From assembly GCA_041395865.1 (NCBI GenBank), contig JAWKZQ010000002.1, positions 1 through 64,000 of the forward strand: a stretch of DNA of 64,000 nt, written 5' to 3'. Below, piece by piece: positions 7,778 through 15,251 of this stretch. A program made the translations under genes and the position numbers. Within the stretch, counting starts at the first letter, position 1. Each line of letters opens with the position of its first letter. Source of the stretch: IMCC2047 sp041395865 (lineage in GTDB: Bacteria; Pseudomonadota; Gammaproteobacteria; Pseudomonadales; IMCC2047). The notes below the pieces were generated by a model, which made no database searches, had not been told where the DNA came from, and worked only from the letters and a program-made list of their open reading frames with translations.

Positions 7778-7807
7778 TTTATCTTTGTGCTAAATTTCTG
7801 CTATATT
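7778..7807 (+). promoter_or_regulatory. Promoter of S24 repressor gene, apparently leaderless
   Basis: A -10 hexamer TATATT (7802-7807) lies 18 bases after a weak TTTATC (7778-7783), putting the expected transcript start at about 7813-7815, on the ATG at 7814. No ribosome-binding site precedes that ATG. A GTGCTAAA half-site (7787-7794) overlaps the spacer. Lambda cI transcribed from PRM is likewise leaderless, so this arrangement makes sense for a self-regulated repressor. Confidence 0.45.
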
Positions 7808-7813
7808 GCCTGC

Positions 7814-8503
7814 ATGATGCGCATACCAGAAAAAATTCGGTTGAAGAATCTCGAGCTTCTGATTGCCGAAGCCGGCTCTGCTGCGAAACTGGCCGAACGC
7901 GTCGGCACCAACAGTTCCTATATCAGCCAGGTTCGGCGTCAGATGCGCACAAAGAAAGGCACTCCGCGAGGCATCGGTGACGATCTGGCGGAAAAGCTGG
8001 AACGCGGAATGGACAAACAGGAGGGGTGGATGGACACACCGCATAGGGACGAATGGGAAGACTCACACATCGCCGGCACGGAGGTCAATGCGCACCTCGG
8101 ACCGGATATCCGCAGCCTGTGCCCGGTGATCTCCTGGGTGCAGGCTGGCGAATGGATGGAAATCGCCGAAGGTTACCAGCCGCAATACGGTCAGGAGTTG
8201 CTACCGTGTCCCGTTAGTTGCAGCAACGATTCCTATGTCCTGCGCGTACGTGGCGTCAGCATGGAACCCAAGTTTCATGATGGCGATTTGATCTTCGTGG
8301 ATCCTCATGCCGACGCGATCCATGGAAAGTATGTGGTGGTGATGATTGAAGACACCGCTGAGGCCACCTTCAAACAACTTATCGTCGAGGAAGGCCGTCA
8401 GTACCTTAAGGCGCTGAATCCGGAGTGGCCAAACCGAATCATCGAGGTCAACCAGAATGCCCGGATCTGTGGGGTTGTGGTGTTTAAGGGAGAGATGGTT
8501 TAA
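7814..8503 (+). CDS. LexA/CI-like S24 family repressor
   Basis: The 229-residue protein (MMRIPEKIRLKNLELL...) has an N-terminal helix-turn-helix (AAKLAERVGTNSSYISQVRRQ, about 23-43) and a C-terminal S24 peptidase domain. The self-cleavage machinery is intact: an Ala111-Gly112 site in WVQAGEW, the Ser149 nucleophile in RGVSMEP and Lys187 in ATFKQL. RecA-stimulated autocleavage after DNA damage is therefore expected, linking element activation to the SOS response. An ATG at 7775 would add 13 hydrophobic residues, but the promoter overlaps that stretch, so 7814 is preferred. It is divergent from the Cro-like gene and probably represses both that operon and the alpA side. Confidence 0.88.
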   Translation: MMRIPEKIRLKNLELLIAEAGSAAKLAERVGTNSSYISQVRRQMRTKKGTPRGIGDDLAEKLERGMDKQEGWMDTPHRDEWEDSHIAGTEVNAHLGPDIRSLCPVISWVQAGEWMEIAEGYQPQYGQELLPCPVSCSNDSYVLRVRGVSMEPKFHDGDLIFVDPHADAIHGKYVVVMIEDTAEATFKQLIVEEGRQYLKALNPEWPNRIIEVNQNARICGVVVFKGEMV

Positions 8504-8630
8504 GAACAATCTCCTGAAAAAAACTGCAAGGGAAAATTTGTTTTCCTGATTAACATCGCTGCCTGGAAACAACAGCGTACCCCGGATAGAACCCTTCCAC
8601 AGCTCATCTCGGTTAGCTTATTTATCCGCC

Positions 8631-8684
8631 TGCTAAACATTTTCTCTTTGCCCATTAAATTGGCACCGTGCTAAAGTTTTGGCA
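8631..8684 (+). promoter_or_regulatory. Three operator-like sites with embedded promoter before alpA
   Basis: Within the 8504-8849 gap three related sites follow each other at 18-20 base steps: TGCTAAA half-site at 8631, palindrome TGCCCATTAAATTGGCA at 8649-8665 and TGCTAAAGTTTTGGCA at 8669-8684. A promoter-like pair TTGCCC (8648-8653), 18 bases, TAAAGT (8672-8677) is embedded in them; its start point would fall at about 8684. The same half-sites lie by the cro-like gene. This resembles a three-site phage operator controlled by the S24 repressor. Confidence 0.45.
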
Positions 8685-8857
8685 TGGACATTATCATCCC
8701 CCGAAATAGCACGTGGCTGCCCGCTTCTCCGCATTTTCTCGCACGACCCGCCGCTAGTATGAACTGCGTATCAGAGCACGGTGGAACATGTGAACTCATG
8801 AGGCAAGCAACAATCGCACAGTACCCCCCACTTTGGGTATTCATCGCGTATGCCTGA
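8684..8857 (+). CDS. Possible leaderless small ORF (57 aa) overlapping alpA
   Basis: An open frame starts MDIIIPRNSTWLPASPHF and ends at a TGA (8855-8857) that overlaps the alpA ATG (8850) in the string ATGCCTGA, the classic form of translational coupling. Its ATG coincides with the expected start of a transcript from the operator-embedded promoter and it lacks a ribosome-binding site. The peptide contains CVSEHGGTCEL and a hydrophobic end but matches no family I know. It might be a coupling leader for AlpA or a chance frame. Confidence 0.3.
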   Translation: MDIIIPRNSTWLPASPHFLARPAASMNCVSEHGGTCELMRQATIAQYPPLWVFIAYA

Positions 8858-9107
8858 GGCTCACCCAATCCGAATCGAAAGAAAGCCAGCGGTGTTAAAT
8901 CGAACCGGGATGAGTCACGCGACCCTATATCGTCGAATCAGTGAAGGCTTGTTCCCTCCCGGGGTTTCCCTTGGTAATCGTTCTGTCGGATGGCTGGCCC
9001 ATGAAGTGGACACGATGTTAAATGCATTTGCCTCGGGAAAAACGACAGAGGAACTTCAAGCCGTAGTAAAACTTCTCGTAGAAAAGAGACAGACTCTGGC
9101 CAATTGA
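8850..9107 (+). CDS. AlpA-family transcriptional regulator
   Basis: The 85-residue protein contains RKPAVLNRTGMSHATLYRRISEGLFPPGVSLGNRSVGWLAHEVDTML, the MerR-like winged-helix fold typical of AlpA/excisionase-type proteins. AlpA regulators switch on integrase/excisionase expression in prophages such as CP4-57 and in integrative elements, or act directly as recombination directionality factors. It lies between the repressor and the integrase, downstream of the operator-like cluster. No strong ribosome-binding site precedes the ATG, which fits coupling with the small frame that overlaps it. Confidence 0.85.
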   Translation: MPEAHPIRIERKPAVLNRTGMSHATLYRRISEGLFPPGVSLGNRSVGWLAHEVDTMLNAFASGKTTEELQAVVKLLVEKRQTLAN

Positions 9108-9204
9108 TTGAGCGATCCCCCTCCCAATTACCTGCTGGAGTTAACTTGGGACAATAACCTCCATTCATCGTCTTTATAACCAGCTTCGGCCGCTATTATT
9201 TCTC

Positions 9205-9219
9205 ATATTTAATAAATAT
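9205..9219. repeat. AT-rich palindrome upstream of hipB
   Basis: ATATTTA-A-TAAATAT is a 15-base perfect palindrome in the AT-rich gap (9108-9319) between alpA and hipB. Its role is unknown; bending, IHF/H-NS-type binding or a regulator site are possible. Confidence 0.3.
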
Positions 9220-9268
9220 ATTGCACATCAGCCACCATCCTCATATATTTCTTGTTTTTGAGTAATTA

Positions 9269-9317
9269 TTGACTTATTGCCCAACATCGACCTATAGTTT
9301 CTTATATTGGAGAAACT
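9269..9317 (+). promoter_or_regulatory. hipBA promoter and operator
   Basis: TTGACT (9269-9274) and TATAGT (9293-9298) form a good promoter with an 18-base spacer. Overlapping the -10, the start point and the ribosome-binding site is a perfect inverted repeat AGTTTCT (9296-9302), 8 bases, AGAAACT (9311-9317). Escherichia coli HipB binds half-sites separated by 8 bases (TATCC-N8-GGATA), so the geometry fits HipB autorepression even though the half-site sequence differs. Confidence 0.6.
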
Positions 9318-9319
9318 TT

Positions 9320-9613
9320 ATGGCCAGAAAAATTACGCCCTTACCCCTGCCCGCCACCCCGGTCATTGATTCGGCGGAGACGTTTGGCGCGTTTGTACGC
9401 AGCCTGCGCACTCAACAGCAACTGCGCATCGATGATGCTGCGGCACTGTGCGGTGTTTCGGTTCAGCTGCTCTCGGATCTTGAAAATGGCAACCGTTCCG
9501 TCGGCCTGGACAAGGCCCTGGCGGTTGCACGGCAACTGGGGCTCACCCTGCTGGCGGTACCAAAATCAGAACAACCCCAGGCGATTGCCGCCATCAAGAG
9601 TCGGTCAATATGA
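9320..9613 (+). CDS. hipB: HipB-like antitoxin, Xre-family helix-turn-helix
   Basis: The 97-residue protein carries an Xre helix-turn-helix (FGAFVRSLRTQQQLRIDDAAALCGVSVQLLSDLENGNRSV, about residues 22-61), then a hydrophobic dimerisation segment (ALAVARQLGLTLLAVP) and a short flexible tail. HipB neutralises HipA and represses the shared promoter. I chose the ATG at 9320 because TTGGAGA stands just upstream; a longer frame from 9269 would cover the -35 box. It overlaps hipA by 4 bases (ATGA), ensuring coupled translation of the pair. Confidence 0.88.
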   Translation: MARKITPLPLPATPVIDSAETFGAFVRSLRTQQQLRIDDAAALCGVSVQLLSDLENGNRSVGLDKALAVARQLGLTLLAVPKSEQPQAIAAIKSRSI

Positions 9614-10938
9614 CAACCCACAGCCTCTCGGCCTGGATTGGTAAACAACCGGTTGGCACCCTGAGCTATCACGACGATACCGGGCGCTTCTCGTTTGAAT
9701 ACGAACAGACCTGGGTGACGCATAGCGGCGCTTATCCCATCTCCCCCGCCCTCCCGTTTCGTCGCCCGGACAACCAGACCGATGAACTGCACTCGGTCAA
9801 TGTACGCCGCTTCTTTGAGAATCTGCTACCCGAGGGCAAAGCCCTGGAGGATGCGGCGGCCGCGCACACGACCTCAAAAGGCAACCTGTTTGGTCTGCTG
9901 CGTTGGCTGGGCCAGGAGAGTACGGGGGCGCTTGCCCTGTTGCCTGAAGGCACCCTGCCGGCCCGGGTTGAACCGATCAAGCGTGAAGTCACCTTTGAAG
10001 AGCTCTCCGAGCGTATCCATGACCGGGCCAATCGTCCCTTCAATGTATGGGACGGCCGGGTACGCATGTCCATCGCCGGTTACCAGGATAAACTGGCGGT
10101 CTATGTTGATGAGGAAGGAAAGCTCTTCCTGGTGGAAGGCCTGCTGGCTTCGACGCATATCCTCAAACCGGAGCCGATGAACCCAAAGCTCTCCAGGCTG
10201 GTGGCCAATGAGCACTTTTGCCTGAAGCTGGCTGCCGCGCTCGGTATACCCTCGGCCGAAGTGGAAATTCTACGCGTACCGGAGCCGGTACTGATGGTCA
10301 AACGCTTCGACCGCATCAAACACAACCGCCATGTCGAGCGTTTACATGCGGTGGATAGCTGCCAGGTGCTCAATCTCAGCGTCAACCACAAGTATGAACG
10401 CAATTTCGGCAGTGGGCGTGATGTCGCCAATATTCGGGACGGCGTCAGTTTCGAGAAGCTCTTCTCCATCACTCCGTTCACCCAGTCTCAAGCGGCCACA
10501 CGCATGGCGCTGATCCGTTGGGCGATCCTGCAATACCTGATCGGCAATAGTGATGCCCATGGAAAAAATATCTCGTTTCTGGTCGAGCCGGGCGGCCTAC
10601 GCCTCGCCCCTGCTTACGACCTGGTCTCGGTGTGTATCTACCCGGATATCGAGCACGAATTTGCCATGGCCATCGGTGACGAGTTCGACATGACTAAAGT
10701 CCGTGCCTACGATTGGGCAGACTTTTCCGACCGCTGTGGCATAGAACGCCGCCTTCTGGTGCGTGAGATGAACCGGATGATCAAAGCGCTCAGAATGCAG
10801 TTGCCGACATTACTGTCTCTGCCCAACTACATTGAGGAAGAGCGCACCATGCTGCAGAAAATCTCAGACCTGGCCCTGCAACAGGCTGAGCAACTGGAAA
10901 TCGATGCGAAAATGATTGCGAAAGTGGTAATTGAATAG
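9610..10938 (+). CDS. hipA: HipA-family serine/threonine kinase toxin
   Basis: The 442-residue protein has the HipA N-terminal couple (ENLLPEGKALEDAA) and the kinase-like core: MSIAGYQDKLAVY (about 154-166, containing the loop serine that is autophosphorylated in HipA), HILKP, ANEHFCLKLAAALGIP, the catalytic block GNSDAHGKN (about 312-320) and the metal-binding PAYDL. All key residues appear intact. HipA toxins phosphorylate aminoacyl-tRNA synthetases such as GltX and arrest growth. With HipB it likely serves as an addiction or defence cargo of the integrative element. Its stop is 14 bases from that of the convergent integrase gene. Confidence 0.9.
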   Translation: MTTHSLSAWIGKQPVGTLSYHDDTGRFSFEYEQTWVTHSGAYPISPALPFRRPDNQTDELHSVNVRRFFENLLPEGKALEDAAAAHTTSKGNLFGLLRWLGQESTGALALLPEGTLPARVEPIKREVTFEELSERIHDRANRPFNVWDGRVRMSIAGYQDKLAVYVDEEGKLFLVEGLLASTHILKPEPMNPKLSRLVANEHFCLKLAAALGIPSAEVEILRVPEPVLMVKRFDRIKHNRHVERLHAVDSCQVLNLSVNHKYERNFGSGRDVANIRDGVSFEKLFSITPFTQSQAATRMALIRWAILQYLIGNSDAHGKNISFLVEPGGLRLAPAYDLVSVCIYPDIEHEFAMAIGDEFDMTKVRAYDWADFSDRCGIERRLLVREMNRMIKALRMQLPTLLSLPNYIEEERTMLQKISDLALQQAEQLEIDAKMIAKVVIE

Positions 10939-10952
10939 AAGCGGGTGCAGCC

Positions 10953-12272
10953 TCAACCCATTCCAATGAGCGAGTCCAGATGATCCGCCCATTTCTGTAG
11001 CCAGTGCTTACACTCCTTCTCATATCCATGCAAATCGTATGTTCCCTCTATTCCTTTGCGTGAATGCCCCAATACCGCTTCAGCCACTTCGTTTGGACAT
11101 TGTAAACGTGAGAGACCAGTCCGAACGCTTCTGCGCAGGTCATGGGGTGTCCAAGAAGGAAGATCTACCATCTTGTTGCTTACTCTCATCCGCCAGGCCT
11201 GCTCGGTTAGCTGCTTTTGTTGGATAGGCAGCCGTGTTTTCTGGGATGGGAACGGGTAGTCTCCAGTGGTCAGGCGAAGTGTTTTCAGGAACTCCACCGC
11301 TTGACGGGGCAATTGCACATGGCGCTCGACCTCCGTCTTGCTCTCCCTTATGTGGAATGTCCGTTTCTTCAAGTCGATGTCCTTCCAGGCCGCATTGCAG
11401 ACCTCCCCAGTACGACACCCTGTCCAGAGGGTAAACCGAAGAACATTCTTCTGTGTTGCGGTGTAATCGGAGCCAGGCAACCATTTCAGCAACGTCGCCA
11501 ACTCGGTATCAGAGAGGACTCTTTTTCCTCGTTGATGGGTAAGTTTCACCTTGGCCTGTCTGAGGCTTGATTTGGCGAGAATTGCCGGATTTGCAAACTC
11601 ATCTGAAAAATAGCCCAGACCAATCGCAAACTCGTAGGCGGCGGAAAGCTCTCTCAGTACATTTCCTGCTTGAACATTTGCCCCACGTTGCACGATGGCC
11701 ATGATCATATCCACCACAGCCTTCCTCGTGACAGCATTTGCTGGCATCTCCCCTAACTTGGGAATCACATCTCCATAGAGGGTTCTGCGCGTCTCAGACT
11801 GACCTTTCGGTTTTCGTGCGCCGGCGATGACCTTTCCACTTGGAGATTTCCGGTCTTCGATATATTGGGTCAGGTAGAGCTCTACGAGTTTCTCCACAGT
11901 GAAGGATTTCTCAACTGACTCTCGTTGTCCCAGTTCCAATTCCTGGGCTTGCTCCCGTTCCTGCTGTTTCTGCCGTTTCTCCTCTTTGGCCTCAGTTGCC
12001 GGGCAGTGCCCCTGGCGGCGAACTTGTTTAAGTTCCTGGAGCTTCAATCTCGCTTCGGCCAGGGAGGTCTCCGGGAAGTTGCCGATTTTCACCTGAACGA
12101 GCTTTGAGGTGATCGGGCTGGTATAGCGATAGAAAAATGTCTTTAATCCGGTAGCCCCGCACTTCACTCGCAAGCCGATGTTTTCCCCCGTGTCGGCCTT
12201 AATTTTATCTCCCGGCTTCATCGTCTCCACTGTCCTGGAAGACAAGGGTTTGGTACTCTGTACTGTTGCCAT
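10953..12272 (-). CDS. int: P4-type tyrosine recombinase (integrase)
   Basis: The 439-residue protein has an N-terminal DUF4102-like arm-binding domain (SSRTVETMKPGDKIKADTG), a charged coiled linker (EKRQKQQEREQAQELELGQRE), a core-binding domain and a catalytic domain. The active-site set is complete: Arg287 (TGCRTGE), Lys312, His377 and Arg380 (HDLR), His403 (LGHS) and Tyr412 (GTYDLHGY). The start at 12272 has AGAGG six bases before it; an ATG at 12278 abuts that site. The gene points inward, with its 5' end toward mutS, so the attachment site should lie between 12273 and 12485, where repeat arrays are found. Confidence 0.92.
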   Translation of the reverse strand: MATVQSTKPLSSRTVETMKPGDKIKADTGENIGLRVKCGATGLKTFFYRYTSPITSKLVQVKIGNFPETSLAEARLKLQELKQVRRQGHCPATEAKEEKRQKQQEREQAQELELGQRESVEKSFTVEKLVELYLTQYIEDRKSPSGKVIAGARKPKGQSETRRTLYGDVIPKLGEMPANAVTRKAVVDMIMAIVQRGANVQAGNVLRELSAAYEFAIGLGYFSDEFANPAILAKSSLRQAKVKLTHQRGKRVLSDTELATLLKWLPGSDYTATQKNVLRFTLWTGCRTGEVCNAAWKDIDLKKRTFHIRESKTEVERHVQLPRQAVEFLKTLRLTTGDYPFPSQKTRLPIQQKQLTEQAWRMRVSNKMVDLPSWTPHDLRRSVRTGLSRLQCPNEVAEAVLGHSRKGIEGTYDLHGYEKECKHWLQKWADHLDSLIGMG

Positions 12273-12320
12273 TGGCATCCTCTTGAATTGATGTCAGCTT
12301 GTCCGACGCAATGGAAAAAA

Positions 12321-12380
12321 GTGTAACTTTTGGATTTCAATGGAAAGTTACACCAACAAAAGTTACACTTCAAGTTACAC
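12321..12380. repeat. AAGTTACAC array, candidate integrase/excisionase arm sites
   Basis: Four copies of AAGTTACAC occur at 12321-12329 (inverted), 12345-12353, 12360-12368 and 12372-12380. The outer copies extend to a 16/17-base inverted repeat (12313-12329 against 12372-12387, one base indel). They lie just upstream of the integrase start, where arm-type sites for integrase or AlpA/Xis are expected. Confidence 0.6.
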
Positions 12381-12388
12381 TTTTTCCT

Positions 12389-12434
12389 GAGATTGGATGA
12401 TATTTCGTGAGACTCGATGAGACTACAAGAGACG
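12389..12434. repeat. 10-bp-phased GAGACT repeats, candidate element border
   Basis: GAGATT (12389), GATATT (12399), GAGACT (12409), GAGACT (12419) and GAGACG (12429) start exactly ten bases apart, one per helical turn. The array lies between the arm-type repeats and mutS, the expected position of the attachment core. The other end of the element is outside the window, so the core cannot be fixed by comparison. Confidence 0.5.
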
Positions 12435-12485
12435 ACTTAAAAAGGATAAATGCTTATAAATCAATAAGTAGAGCAGCGTAACGGC

Positions 12486-15077
12486 ATGAGTTCATTAGAA
12501 AAAAAAGAACAACATACCCCTATGATGCAGCAATACCTGCGCATCAAAGCGGAACATAGCAATGAGCTGGTCTTCTATCGCATGGGGGATTTCTACGAAC
12601 TGTTCTTTGGGGATGCAGAAAAGGCATCCAAGCTGCTGGATATTACCCTGACAGCGCGCGGCAAGTCGGCGGGGCAGCCCATCCCGATGGCTGGCATCCC
12701 TTTCCATTCGGCCGATGGTTATATTGCCCGCCTGGTCAAAGCCGGTGAGTCGGTGGCAATCTGCGAACAAATTGGCGATCCAGCCACCTCCAAGGGGCCG
12801 GTGGATCGCCAGGTGGTGCGTATTATTACCCCCGGCACCATCAGCGACGAGGCCTACCTGGATGAGCGCCGCGACAACCTGATTGCAGCACTGTGCGTCC
12901 ATGGCGAAGCCATTTACGGCCTGGCTACGCTGGACATCACCAGCGGTCGGTTCAGTGTAATTGAACTGGATTCGCAAGAGGCCCTTCTGGGCGAACTGCA
13001 ACGGCTGAACCCGGCTGAATTATTGATCAGCGACGAACTGGAAATGGCTGCCTTGGCAGAACGCAAGGGGCTGCGAAAACAGCCGCCCTGGCTCTTCGAT
13101 CCCGAGACCGCACACCGCCTGCTCACCCAGCAACTTCATACCAAGGACTTATCCGGTTTCGGTTGCGATGCCTTGACCGCCGCACTTCAGGCAGCGGGTT
13201 GTTTACTGCAGTATGCCAAGGACACACAGCGCACCACCCTGCCCCATATTCGCTCCCTTACCGTCGAACAACGCGATGAAAGTGTCATCCTTGATGCTTC
13301 TACGCGCCGTAACCTGGAAATCGACACTAACCTGACCGGCGGGCAGGACAAAACCCTGGCCAGCGTCTTCGACAAGACGGCAACGCCAATGGGCAGTCGC
13401 CTGCTGCTTCGCTGGTTGAATCGTCCACTGCGTAGCCAGGCGCAGCTCAAACAACGACAAGCAGCCATTGCCGACCTGATTGATCAGTACGCCTATGAAC
13501 CGCTACACCAGGTATTGCGCCAAATCGGCGATATTGAGCGAGTCCTGGCGCGCGTAGCCCTACGTTCGGCACGCCCGCGCGACTTACTGCGCCTGCGCGA
13601 AGCCTTCGTCCGGCTGCCTGAAATCCAGGGCTTGCTAAGGGAAAAACAAACCCCGCTGTTACAAAAGCTGGCGACACAAATCAGCGAGTTTCCTGATTTT
13701 GCCGAACTGCTGTCACACGCCATTATTGACAATCCGCCTGTGGTAATTCGCGAAGGCGGGGTGATAGCTAACGGGTTCGACGCCGAACTGGACGAATTGC
13801 GCACCCTGAGCGAAAACGCCGGACAGTTTCTGGTGGATTTGGAAGTGCGCGAAAAAGCACGCACCGGCATCAGCACCCTTAAGGTAGGCTACAACCGCGT
13901 ACATGGTTATTTTATCGAAATCAGCCGCCTGCAGTCTGAGCAAGCGCCCGTGGATTACATTCGCCGCCAGACCCTGAAGAATGCCGAACGCTTCATTACG
14001 CCCGAATTGAAAGAGTTTGAAGACAAGGTGTTGAGCAGCAAAAGTCGCGCCCTGGCCCGCGAAAAACTGCTCTACGAGCAGCTGGTGGAACATCTGGCCA
14101 CAGAACTTGCACCGCTACAGGACTGCGCTGCCGGCCTGTCCGAACTGGATGTATTGAGCAACCTTGCCGAACGCGCAGAAACCCTGTGTCTTATGCCCCC
14201 CGAGTTGAGCCAGGAACCTGGCATCAGTATTAGCCAGGGCCGCCATCCGGTGGTGGAATCCCTGCAGGACACGCCCTTTGTGCCAAATGATGTGCAGCTC
14301 ACCGAGCTGGAACGCATGATGATTATCACCGGCCCCAACATGGGCGGTAAATCGACCTACATGCGCCAGACCGCACTGATTGTGCTACTCGCCTACACCG
14401 GCAGTTACGTACCGGCCCAGGCGGCGAAACTGGGTCCGATTGATCGTATTTTTACGCGTATGGGCTCTTCGGACGACCTCGCCGGCGGCCGCTCTACGTT
14501 TATGGTGGAGATGACCGAGACCGCCAATATCCTGCACAACGCCACAGCGAACAGCCTGGTATTAATGGACGAAGTGGGACGAGGCACCAGCACCTTCGAC
14601 GGACTGTCGCTGGCCTGGGCCAGCGCCCAGCATCTGGCCATGCAAACCCAGGCCTATACGTTGTTCGCGACCCACTATTTTGAACTGACGACACTGCCGG
14701 ACTTAACCCACAATGCGATTAACGTGCATCTGGACGCCACGGAATATGAAGACCATATCGTCTTCCTGCACAGTGTCCAGGCTGGCCCCGCCAGCCAAAG
14801 CTTTGGCTTGCAGGTAGCCAAACTGGCGGGTGTACCGGATGGGGTCATCGACGAAGCCAGGCACAAACTCATCGCTCTTGAACAACAGGAACTGCAAAGC
14901 CAGGCCGTTCAAACTGCCACTCAACCCGCCAGAACAGAACAGGTCATTCAGGCAGACCTGTTCAGCACACCGGCTGCTCACCCCTTAGTGGATAAAATCA
15001 AAGACCTGTCGCTGGATAATATGACACCGCTGCAGGCACTAACCCTGTTGTATGATTTGAAAAAAATGGCCAACTGA
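12486..15077 (+). CDS. mutS: DNA mismatch repair protein MutS
   Basis: The 863-residue protein is full-length MutS. The mismatch-sensing Phe-x-Glu motif is in GDFYELF (Phe36, Glu38); a connector, lever and clamp follow, then the ABC-type ATPase with Walker A GPNMGGKST (about 616-624), Walker B LVLMDEVGRGTS and the TLFATHYFEL block. The tail (KIKDLSLDNMTPLQALTLLYDLKKM) matches the C-terminal dimer/tetramerisation segment. MutS recognises mispairs and recruits MutL. The integrative element ends just upstream, so its native promoter region has been replaced or is compressed into about 100 bases; a TATAAA at 12455-12460 is the best -10 candidate. Confidence 0.98.
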   Translation: MSSLEKKEQHTPMMQQYLRIKAEHSNELVFYRMGDFYELFFGDAEKASKLLDITLTARGKSAGQPIPMAGIPFHSADGYIARLVKAGESVAICEQIGDPATSKGPVDRQVVRIITPGTISDEAYLDERRDNLIAALCVHGEAIYGLATLDITSGRFSVIELDSQEALLGELQRLNPAELLISDELEMAALAERKGLRKQPPWLFDPETAHRLLTQQLHTKDLSGFGCDALTAALQAAGCLLQYAKDTQRTTLPHIRSLTVEQRDESVILDASTRRNLEIDTNLTGGQDKTLASVFDKTATPMGSRLLLRWLNRPLRSQAQLKQRQAAIADLIDQYAYEPLHQVLRQIGDIERVLARVALRSARPRDLLRLREAFVRLPEIQGLLREKQTPLLQKLATQISEFPDFAELLSHAIIDNPPVVIREGGVIANGFDAELDELRTLSENAGQFLVDLEVREKARTGISTLKVGYNRVHGYFIEISRLQSEQAPVDYIRRQTLKNAERFITPELKEFEDKVLSSKSRALAREKLLYEQLVEHLATELAPLQDCAAGLSELDVLSNLAERAETLCLMPPELSQEPGISISQGRHPVVESLQDTPFVPNDVQLTELERMMIITGPNMGGKSTYMRQTALIVLLAYTGSYVPAQAAKLGPIDRIFTRMGSSDDLAGGRSTFMVEMTETANILHNATANSLVLMDEVGRGTSTFDGLSLAWASAQHLAMQTQAYTLFATHYFELTTLPDLTHNAINVHLDATEYEDHIVFLHSVQAGPASQSFGLQVAKLAGVPDGVIDEARHKLIALEQQELQSQAVQTATQPARTEQVIQADLFSTPAAHPLVDKIKDLSLDNMTPLQALTLLYDLKKMAN

Positions 15078-15187
15078 TTAGAACACCCACACTTGATGGA
15101 AATCATTTCCTGCGGCTCACCCGTTCATGTACTGTAGCCTGAAAGGTCCCGTCAGCTAACAAATTAAATGCTTGCGGGCCAATCAAC

Positions 15188-15216
15188 TTGTGTTAGGCTG
15201 GAGAGCGCTTTAAAAT
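15188..15216 (+). promoter_or_regulatory. fdxA promoter
   Basis: TTGTGT (15188-15193), a 17-base spacer and TAAAAT (15211-15216) make a good sigma-70 promoter 36 bases before the ferredoxin start, which has a GGAG ribosome-binding site. Confidence 0.6.
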
Positions 15217-15251
15217 GCGCGCTGCAAAAATAAGTTTGGAGAACCCCTTCC

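Noticed and set aside
8671..8868. 65-codon minus-strand frame before alpA
   Set aside because: Overlaps the operator cluster and alpA start, lacks a ribosome-binding site and has no recognisable features.
12381..12485. tRNA 3' end as the attachment site
   Set aside because: No acceptor stem, T-loop or CCA-like end can be read on either strand; no tRNA gene was recognised anywhere in the window.
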